The notes under the pieces are model-generated. The model ran no database searches. It worked only from the letters and a program-made list of their open reading frames with translations, and was not told where the DNA came from. This document shows positions 8,743-15,394 of a stretch of DNA of 41,830 bases, piece after piece (position 1 is the first letter of the stretch; each line of letters opens with the position of its first letter). The DNA lies in NCBI GenBank assembly GCA_900543975.1, contig UQTI01000018.1, forward strand, positions 1 to 41,830, given 5' to 3'. The position numbers were made by a program, and so were the translations under genes. The stretch is from an uncultured Prevotella sp. (GTDB lineage Bacteria; Bacteroidota; Bacteroidia; Bacteroidales; Bacteroidaceae).

Positions 8743-10174
8743 CATGTTGAGCATGCCCGCCATGGCGCAGCGCGACTTCCTGCTCACCAAGCAGCGTAAC
8801 GTGTGGCTCACATCGGCCAACGCCGCTGCGCTCACGACGTTCAGCGACAGCACCATAGCCCACGCCACGCTCTCTTACAGTCATGCCGACGGCACCCGCC
8901 GCTCGCTCTCCGACGGCAAGAGGCAGGACGTTTATGGCGCCGACGTGCAGTCGTTCTTCCGTCTCTCGCCCTCCATTGTGGCTTATGGCCGCGCCGCCTA
9001 TGAGAACCGAAGCGTGACCGAAGCGGCGGGCAGCATGTTCTTCCCGACAAGCCAGCTGATGCCTTTCGACCTCGTGGAGGAAGATGAGGGCAACGCCGGC
9101 GACAAGGGCATGGAGACCTTCAACGTTGATGGCGCCATAGGGTGGCAGGTGACACGCCACATGGCGATTGGTGCACAGCTCAACTACAGCTCAGGCACCT
9201 ATGCCAAGCACCGCGACCTGCGCCACAGCAACACGCTGATGGACCTCGATGCGCGGGTCAGCGCCTTCTTACGGTTGCCTCACAACAGTGGGGTAGGGGC
9301 AGGACTGGTCTACCGCCGTCGCAGCGAGACTATGCTGTTTAAAACCTACGGCACCACCGACCGCATCTACACCACGCTCGTCGACTATGCCAACGGTCAG
9401 GGCGAACACGAGACCTTCGGCACCGAGGGGTTCACCGACAGCAAGAACGAGTTGCCGCTGCTTTCTGAGCAGGTGGGCGTCACGGCACAAGGTGCTTACG
9501 ACCGCTTGTTTGCTGAAGCCACCTACACCCACCACACGGGCTACTATGGCCGCAAGTCGCAATATAGCGCGTCGCACGAGCGACATCATGGCGACCTCCT
9601 TGCCCTTCGTCTGCGTTACGACCTTGCACGCAAGGCGCAACGCCTGATATGGGTGGACCTGCAGATGATCACCGAGCAGCTCACGGCAGAGCGCGAAAAC
9701 TACCGTCGCACGACAGCTACCAACGGCTCCTCTGTCACCTATTATGAATATTTTGAGCCAACGAAGATGGCAGACAAAGTGCAGACCTACGGCACAGCTG
9801 CCGTGACCGCCTACTGGAAGCCCGCCGCCGACATATACCTGTGGCACCTCAACGCCGGTCTCGATTTCTGGACACGCCGCCAGACGGCCTACGTCTTCAC
9901 GGCCGCCCACACCGCCACACCCCACCTCGTGGCGCCGTTCGTCCTCGCCCGTCGCAGTCTGCTCACCCGCAACCGCTCGCTGTGGTCGGCCCAGGTGCGC
10001 TGCACAGCCGTCACGGGCAGCAACGACGGTGTGGTTGCCGATGCCTCTCTTTCTTACGAGATGCCGCTGCGTGGCACGAAGTTGAGGCCTTGCCTTGCGC
10101 TCAACTACTGCTTCTCGCGTGTGTCGGGTGCCACGCGCAACGGCGTTGGCGTCACGGCTTCAGCAACGTTTTAG
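8714..10174 (+). CDS. DUF6850-type outer-membrane beta-barrel protein
   Basis: The 486-residue product begins with a signal peptide (MKPTIVLFVSMLSMPAMAQ) and then consists of alternating hydrophilic/hydrophobic strands with many aromatic residues, ending in GVGVTASATF with a terminal Phe, the usual signature of an outer-membrane barrel. It has no plug or TonB box, so it is not a second TonB receptor. The start is fixed by the signal peptide and lies inside the DUF4876 gene. Proteins of this type are found next to DUF4876 genes, and I name the family from context and general appearance. Its role is unknown; it may form a receptor-associated channel or scaffold in the outer membrane. Confidence 0.75.
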   Translation: MKPTIVLFVSMLSMPAMAQRDFLLTKQRNVWLTSANAAALTTFSDSTIAHATLSYSHADGTRRSLSDGKRQDVYGADVQSFFRLSPSIVAYGRAAYENRSVTEAAGSMFFPTSQLMPFDLVEEDEGNAGDKGMETFNVDGAIGWQVTRHMAIGAQLNYSSGTYAKHRDLRHSNTLMDLDARVSAFLRLPHNSGVGAGLVYRRRSETMLFKTYGTTDRIYTTLVDYANGQGEHETFGTEGFTDSKNELPLLSEQVGVTAQGAYDRLFAEATYTHHTGYYGRKSQYSASHERHHGDLLALRLRYDLARKAQRLIWVDLQMITEQLTAERENYRRTTATNGSSVTYYEYFEPTKMADKVQTYGTAAVTAYWKPAADIYLWHLNAGLDFWTRRQTAYVFTAAHTATPHLVAPFVLARRSLLTRNRSLWSAQVRCTAVTGSNDGVVADASLSYEMPLRGTKLRPCLALNYCFSRVSGATRNGVGVTASATF

Positions 10175-10215
10175 GACTTATTTTAAACGAAACATAAACA
10201 AAAAAGACAACGGAT

Positions 10216-11565
10216 ATGAAAAAAATTTTTACTCTTATCATCGCTTGCATAGCAGCGATCGCAGCCACGGCACAGACCGAGGGCGCAACAGCAACATGGG
10301 GTCTCACAGGCGAAGGCACAGAGGCTAACCCCTACTGCATCTACACCGCCGATGACCTTTACGCCATGGCAAAAAACTGTAACGCCGACCACAAAGGCAC
10401 AGGCGAGTATTTTGTTCTGAAGAACGACATCGACTTTGGGGGCTCGGCCGAAACGCCGATGCAGCTCCCCGCCATCGGCAAGGACGGCAACGCACAGATA
10501 GCAAAGATAGCCTATGGCTTCGACGGCACCTTCGACGGTGCCGGCCACACCATCAGCGGCATCTACCACACCGAGGCGGGCAACAACGCCAAAGGAAAAT
10601 ATAACGCCCTCTTTGGCTGCATCGACAAGAACGGCGTGGTCAAGAACCTCGTGATCAGCAAAGACAACCACATCACAAGCTACAACTATGTGGGAACCGT
10701 CGCCTCGCTGAACATGGGACTCATCCAGAACTGTACCAACTATGCCGATGTCACAGCCACCGGCTTTGCCGCTGCCGGCATCTGCGGCTTTATGGTCAAC
10801 GGCACAGGCACCGTTAAAAGCTGCAAGAACACAGGCAACGTGAAGGCCATGACCTATGCTTCGGGCATCTGCGGCGGCTCACAGTCGGGCAAATCAATAA
10901 GTGCCTATAGCTATCTTATCGAGAATTGCTCCAACAGCGGTGATCTGTCAACCACCAATGGAGTAGGTTCTGCCGGCATCGCCGGCTCTTACTCGGGTGC
11001 TGTGAAAAACTGCACCAACTACGGCATCACAGACGACACCAAGGGGACCGCCAAATCAAGACAATATACCGCCGGCATCGTGGCTTGTGCAAGCTTCGCT
11101 GTCGACATTGACGGCTGCAACAACTACGGCACCGTGAACGGCGTGAAGAACGTGGGTGGCATCGTTGGCAACGTGATGAAAGGCGACGAGGCAGCTACCG
11201 TCATCAGAAACTGTGTGAACGAAGCTGCTGTGAACGGACAGGATGCTTATGTTGCCGGCATCGTCGCCAACACGGCTCGCGCCAAGGAACTGGTGTCGGT
11301 ATCAAGCTGCACCAACAAGGGTGAGGTGTCTACCACCGCCACCACCGAGTTTATCGGCAACCTGCGCGGCAACAGCACCATAGCTCTTGGCGAGGGCAAC
11401 ATCATTGCCGACGGTCTCACAGCCTACGATCTCGACCCCAAAGGCACAGGCATCAACAACGTTGGGCTTGGCGCAACAGCCAAGAACGGCAAGTTTGTAA
11501 AGAACGGACGTGTCGTGATCATCAACAACGGTAACGTATATAACCTTAACGGAACAAAATTCTGA
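10216..11565 (+). CDS. Secreted GLUG-repeat beta-helix protein
   Basis: The 449-residue product has a signal peptide (MKKIFTLIIACIAAIAATAQ) and then an opening typical of this group (NPYCIYTADDLYAMAKNC, then FVLKNDIDFGG, then FDGTFDGAGHTISGIY). About residues 150-400 hold repeated GLUG-like units with the pattern I-x-x-C-x-N-x-G-x-V (examples: IENCSNSGDLS, VKSCKNTGNVK, IDGCNNYGTVN), which should fold as a right-handed beta-helix. The C-terminus (GKFVKNGRVVIINNGNVYNL) resembles a short tail common on secreted Bacteroidales proteins. The paired Asn/Cys ladders suggest a surface adhesin or ligand-binding protein. It lies 41 bp after the barrel gene and 3 bp before the M16 protease gene, so it is very likely in the same operon. 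Confidence 0.75.
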   Translation: MKKIFTLIIACIAAIAATAQTEGATATWGLTGEGTEANPYCIYTADDLYAMAKNCNADHKGTGEYFVLKNDIDFGGSAETPMQLPAIGKDGNAQIAKIAYGFDGTFDGAGHTISGIYHTEAGNNAKGKYNALFGCIDKNGVVKNLVISKDNHITSYNYVGTVASLNMGLIQNCTNYADVTATGFAAAGICGFMVNGTGTVKSCKNTGNVKAMTYASGICGGSQSGKSISAYSYLIENCSNSGDLSTTNGVGSAGIAGSYSGAVKNCTNYGITDDTKGTAKSRQYTAGIVACASFAVDIDGCNNYGTVNGVKNVGGIVGNVMKGDEAATVIRNCVNEAAVNGQDAYVAGIVANTARAKELVSVSSCTNKGEVSTTATTEFIGNLRGNSTIALGEGNIIADGLTAYDLDPKGTGINNVGLGATAKNGKFVKNGRVVIINNGNVYNLNGTKF

Positions 11566-11568
11566 TTT

Positions 11569-14400
11569 ATGCGAAAAATCATATCGCTCCTCTTCTGCCT
11601 TGGCGGCTTCATGGCCGCCGGGGCACAGACCTTGCCCCTTGACAGCTGCATACGCAAAGGCACGCTCAGCAACGGTCTCACCTATTATATTAGACATAAC
11701 GCCCAGGCACCGGGGCAAGCCGACTTCTACATCGCGCAGCGCGTGGGCTCCATCTTGGAGGAGCCGCAGCAGCGCGGACTGGCACACTTTCTCGAGCACA
11801 TGGCGTTCAACGGCACACGCCACTTCCCCGACGGCAACGGCGGCGAGCGCTCCGTGCGCAGCTGGTGTGAGCGCAACGGCATAAAGTTTGGCGCCGACCT
11901 CAACGCCTACACGTCCATCGACCAGACGGTCTACAACATCTCCAACGCCCCGATAACCAAGGCGGGCGTGGCAGACACCTGTCTCATCATCCTCCACGAC
12001 TGGGCTGGCTCGCTGCTGCTTAAGGACAACGAGATCGACCAGGAGCGTGGTGTCATCCGTGAGGAGTGGCGCACCCGTCGCTCACGCATGGCATCCATGC
12101 GCATGATGGAAGACGCCATGCCTGTGATCTATGCAGGGTCTAAGTATGCCGACTGTCTGCCCATCGGACACATAGAGGTGGTCGACACGTTCCGTTATGA
12201 CGTGCTGCGCGACTACTATCGCCGCTGGTATCGCCCCGACCTGCAAGGCATCATCGTTGTTGGCGACATCAACGTTGACGAGATGGAGGCAAAGATAAAG
12301 AACCTGTTCAAGGACGACACCGTGCCGGCAGGAGCACCAGAGCGCACCTATTATGGTGTGCCCGACAACAAGGAGATGATCGTCTACACCCAAGCCGACA
12401 AGGAGCAGCCCACGCTCAACCTGTCGCTCTTCATGAAGCGCGCCGCCGACCCACGCTCACAGCGCGACACGCGCGAGGCGTTCCTCGGCGGCTACAAGTC
12501 GCGTCTTGCCATGTTCATCCTGCGCCAGCGTCTGGCACAGCTCTCGCATGAGGCGCAGCCGCGTGTCATGTCGGCAAGCTGCCGCTCAGGCAACTTCTAC
12601 ATCACACCCGAGAAAGAAGCGTTCTCGCTGAACATCGGTCTGATGCCTAACGACCCGCAGACGGGCATCGACGCTGCCGTAGCCGTTGTGGAGAAGGTAC
12701 GCCGCTATGGTGTGACCGAGGCAGAGCTGGAGCACGCCAAGGTGCAGCACACCGTGAGCATTGAGCACCGTCTCGACAACAAGGAGAAGACACGCAACGC
12801 CGAGTATGCCAAGAGCATCGTCGTCAACTTCTGCAACGCTGAGCCTTGCATGAACATCGAGTATGAAGCAGCGCTGGAGGCCGAGTTCTCTGCCACCGTG
12901 ACCCTCGACGACATAAACAAGACGCTGAAGGACATCATCACCGACGAGAACCAGGTGTGCATGGTGTTCGGCCCGACACAGTATGACGGCAAGGCTTACA
13001 CCATGCCCACAAACGACCAGTTTAAGACATGGATAGAAGCTGCACAGAAGAAAGAATATGCCGACGACAACAAAGCTGGTGCCGTGGACCCCACGTTCAT
13101 GAAGAAGCTCCCCAAGAAGGGTAAGATCGTGTCGAAGCGCGAGGTGGCTAACGGCTACACCGAGTATGTGCTCTCCAACGGCATAAAGGTCAGTGCACGT
13201 CCCTCAGATATAGAGCCTAACCGCCTGACGATAAACATGTTCCGTCTGGGTGGCCGCTCGCTCTACCCCGACAGCGACGCCGCCACTTTGCAGTTCTTGG
13301 GCAGCGTGGTGCGCGAGAGTGGCGCTGCCGATTTCGACTACCTCACCCTTGAGAAGAAACGCCGTGGCAAGGCGTTGCGCGTGGTGCCTTACATCGACTC
13401 GGAGGAAGAGGGCGTGAAGGGCGTGTGTGTGGCTTCCGACTTTGAGACCTGGCTTCAGGTGATGTATCTCTACCTCACCCAGCCGCGCAAGGACAAGGCC
13501 ATCTTCCAGAACCTGGTTGCCAAGCAGCGGTCGATGCTGAAGAACCGTAACGCCAGTCCGAACGTAACCTATAACGACTCGTTGCGCGTGGCTGTCTATG
13601 GACACCGCAAGCGCACGGAGCCTATCACGGCAGAACGTCTTGACGAGGTGAACTTCGACCGCATGTACGAGATCTATCATGAGCGCTTCGCCAATCTTGA
13701 GGGTATGAACCTCATCGTCACGGGCGACATTCGTGAGGACCTGTTTGAAGATCTCCTCTGCCAGTATGTGGCAAGCCTGCCTGGCAAGAAGGCAAAGAAG
13801 GGTCATGAGGCAGACCACAAGCCGGGACAGTATGCTCTCGACATTGAGCGCGGAAAGACCACAACGGTGTTCCACAAGACGATGAAGACCCCGTCGGCAC
13901 TCACCAACGTGTTCTACACCGCCGATGTGCCTTACACCGCCGACAATGACCTTAAGCTCGACGTGCTCTCGCAGATCATGCGTGCCGTCTACACCGAGAC
14001 CGTGCGCGAGGAGAAGGGTGGCACCTATGGTGTGAGCGTGGACGGACAGTTCTGGAAATATCCCACCGAGGGTTGCTCCATGACCGTCAACTTCCGTTGC
14101 GACCCTAAGAAATATGACGAGCTGCTGCCTGTCATCGATGAGCAGTTGCAGCGCATGGCTAAAGAGGGACCCACGGAGGAGCAGTTGAAGAACGTGAAGG
14201 AGTATGAGCGTAAAAACTATGACCGCGCCGTGCTCACCAACGGATGGTGGGAGTATGTGCGCTATCACGAGTTGCGCGATGGCATCGACTTCAACGACCA
14301 GTATCTTCAGAAGGTTGACAGCCTGACCCCTGCCGACATACGCGACTTCTGCCGTCTGCTCACCACATCGGGAAACCGCATTCAGGTGACGATGAAATAA
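11569..14400 (+). CDS. Periplasmic M16 zinc metalloprotease (PqqL/FusC-like size)
   Basis: This M16 family peptidase of 943 residues has a type I signal peptide (MRKIISLLFCLGGFMAAGAQ), so it should be soluble in the periplasm. The inverted zinc motif HFLEH gives ligands His73 and His77 and base Glu76. A third ligand, probably Glu166, lies in ERGVIREEW. Two catalytic-type halves are present: residues about 30-480 with the zinc site, and about 515-943 lacking it, including the GGTYGVSVDG region expected to bind substrate. The clam-shell architecture and length match PqqL and FusC, which act with TonB receptors to cut imported protein. It starts 3 bp after the GLUG-protein stop codon and is the last gene before a 349-bp repeat-filled gap. 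M16 enzymes usually digest enclosed, small or unfolded polypeptides. Confidence 0.93.
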   Translation: MRKIISLLFCLGGFMAAGAQTLPLDSCIRKGTLSNGLTYYIRHNAQAPGQADFYIAQRVGSILEEPQQRGLAHFLEHMAFNGTRHFPDGNGGERSVRSWCERNGIKFGADLNAYTSIDQTVYNISNAPITKAGVADTCLIILHDWAGSLLLKDNEIDQERGVIREEWRTRRSRMASMRMMEDAMPVIYAGSKYADCLPIGHIEVVDTFRYDVLRDYYRRWYRPDLQGIIVVGDINVDEMEAKIKNLFKDDTVPAGAPERTYYGVPDNKEMIVYTQADKEQPTLNLSLFMKRAADPRSQRDTREAFLGGYKSRLAMFILRQRLAQLSHEAQPRVMSASCRSGNFYITPEKEAFSLNIGLMPNDPQTGIDAAVAVVEKVRRYGVTEAELEHAKVQHTVSIEHRLDNKEKTRNAEYAKSIVVNFCNAEPCMNIEYEAALEAEFSATVTLDDINKTLKDIITDENQVCMVFGPTQYDGKAYTMPTNDQFKTWIEAAQKKEYADDNKAGAVDPTFMKKLPKKGKIVSKREVANGYTEYVLSNGIKVSARPSDIEPNRLTINMFRLGGRSLYPDSDAATLQFLGSVVRESGAADFDYLTLEKKRRGKALRVVPYIDSEEEGVKGVCVASDFETWLQVMYLYLTQPRKDKAIFQNLVAKQRSMLKNRNASPNVTYNDSLRVAVYGHRKRTEPITAERLDEVNFDRMYEIYHERFANLEGMNLIVTGDIREDLFEDLLCQYVASLPGKKAKKGHEADHKPGQYALDIERGKTTTVFHKTMKTPSALTNVFYTADVPYTADNDLKLDVLSQIMRAVYTETVREEKGGTYGVSVDGQFWKYPTEGCSMTVNFRCDPKKYDELLPVIDEQLQRMAKEGPTEEQLKNVKEYERKNYDRAVLTNGWWEYVRYHELRDGIDFNDQYLQKVDSLTPADIRDFCRLLTTSGNRIQVTMK

Positions 14401-14740
14401 GAGGTAACGGAAGGTTAGGAAGATAACGGAAGGTAAGGGAGATAATGGAAGGTAAGGAAGATATCGGAAGATAACGGAAGATAACGGAAGGTTAGGAAGA
14501 TAACGGAAGGTAACGGAAGGTTAGGAAGATAACGGAAGTTAACGGGAGTTAACGGGAGTTAACGGACATATGTTTTATTGCTTGAGCTCTAAAGCTATTG
14601 TCCGTTAACTTCACTCGCGAAGCGAGTTAACTTCCCCTTAACTTCCCTTTAACTCCCCCTTAACTTCCCTTTAACTCCCCCTTAACTTCCCTTTAACTCC
14701 CCTTTAACTTCCCTTTAACTCCCCCCAGCAATTATTAAAA
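14401..14740. repeat. Long purine/pyrimidine imperfect inverted repeat made of 8-12-bp units
   Basis: The left arm (about 14401-14566) is a chain of variants of GATAACGGAAGGTAAGG and AACGGAAGTT, almost all purine plus T. The right arm (about 14601-14725) is a chain of TTAACTTCCCTT variants, its approximate complement. The centre is perfect: AGTTAACGGA (14557-14566) with TCCGTTAACT (14601-14610), loop 34 nt. A GCGAAGC mini-hairpin (14613-14627) interrupts the right arm and looks like an insertion. No gene is visible here. Transcribed RNA would fold into a very long stem. Confidence 0.85.
14613..14627. repeat. GCGAAGC mini-hairpin
   Basis: ACTCGC (14613-14618), loop GAA, GCGAGT (14622-14627): a perfect 6-bp stem closed by the GCGAAGC heptamer, which is known to form an unusually stable DNA hairpin. 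It sits inside the right arm of the large inverted repeat. Confidence 0.75.
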
Positions 14741-14749
14741 TAAAAAACA

Positions 14750-15175
14750 ATGAACAAAAACAATATTTCTGTTTTCAAAGGCATGCAGCGGGCCGCTGTT
14801 GCTCTGCTGCTCTGCCTCTCTGCCCTGTCGGCGCATGCCGGTGACGTGATGACGAAAAAGGCTGACGGTACCTATGTGGTGCGCACAACAACGATATGCA
14901 AGGCCCGTGGCTACCGCAAGGGAACGCCCGTGGAGGTGCACATAAAGAAAGGCAACGTGGTGAAGGTCGTGGCGTTGAAGAACGAAGAGACCGTGCCCTA
15001 TTTTTCACGCGTCAAGCAGTTTCTGCTGCCTCTCTACAACAACCTTAAGCTCTCGAAAGCCAAGAAGCTGACAGAGCAGACCAAGGTCGATGGCTGCACA
15101 GGCGCTACGTTCAGCACAAAGGCGGTGCAGAAAAACATTCACGCCGCAATTGAATATTACGAGAAGAACAAGTAA
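14750..15175 (+). CDS. Exported FMN-binding domain protein
   Basis: The 141-residue product has a signal peptide ending at about residue 30 (LLLCLSALSAHA) and then a single FMN-binding domain like that of NqrC and RnfG. The motif DGCTGAT (114-120) matches the D-x-x-(S/T)-G-A-T flavinylation site, with Thr120 the expected residue for covalent FMN attachment by ApbE. It should therefore be an extracytoplasmic flavoprotein passing electrons. No membrane helix other than the signal is present and no Nqr/Rnf partners are nearby. It lies 349 bp after the M16 gene, so co-transcription depends on reading through the large repeat. In the import-locus model it might reduce a metal or disulfide in the imported substrate, but this is inference. 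Confidence 0.85.
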   Translation: MNKNNISVFKGMQRAAVALLLCLSALSAHAGDVMTKKADGTYVVRTTTICKARGYRKGTPVEVHIKKGNVVKVVALKNEETVPYFSRVKQFLLPLYNNLKLSKAKKLTEQTKVDGCTGATFSTKAVQKNIHAAIEYYEKNK

Positions 15176-15185
15176 TAAGCTTGTT

Positions 15186-15285
15186 AAGTGAAGAGTGAAG
15201 AGTGAAGAGTGAAGAATTCAATGGCTAAGGCTACGATGAAACAAGGCTATTGAATTCTTCACTCTTCACTCTTCACTTTTCACTT
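15186..15285. repeat. 37-bp near-perfect inverted repeat of GAAGAGT heptads
   Basis: The arms are 15186-15222 and 15249-15285, complementary except for one base, with a 26-nt loop (15223-15248). Each outer arm is a run of GTGAAGA heptads (or TCTTCAC), and the inner part is GAATTCAAT/ATTGAATTC. It begins 10 bp after the FMN-protein stop codon, so transcription would give a very stable RNA hairpin that could end or protect the upstream message. It may also be a mobile palindromic repeat; no flanking duplication is obvious. Confidence 0.85.
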
Positions 15286-15345
15286 TTCCCTCTTCACTTT
15301 TTCAACTAAAATTAAATTATCGTCTTTTTTCTCAATTTTTTTTAT

Positions 15346-15353
15346 TACTTTTG
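15346..15353 (+). promoter_or_regulatory. Candidate -7 element for parC
   Basis: TACTTTTG matches TAnnTTTG and lies 41 bp before the parC ATG, preceded by a T-rich tract but without a clear TTG at the -33 distance. Confidence 0.45.
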
Positions 15354-15394
15354 CGAGTTGACAAATTAATCTTTTAAAAACACCACGACATAAT

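Noticed and set aside
8714..10174. Second TonB-dependent receptor
   Set aside because: At 486 residues with no plug domain it is too short; it reads as a plain outer-membrane barrel.
14401..14740. Coding tandem-repeat gene
   Set aside because: The arms contain stop codons in most frames (TAA within TTAAC and GATAAC units) and no stable open frame spans the array.
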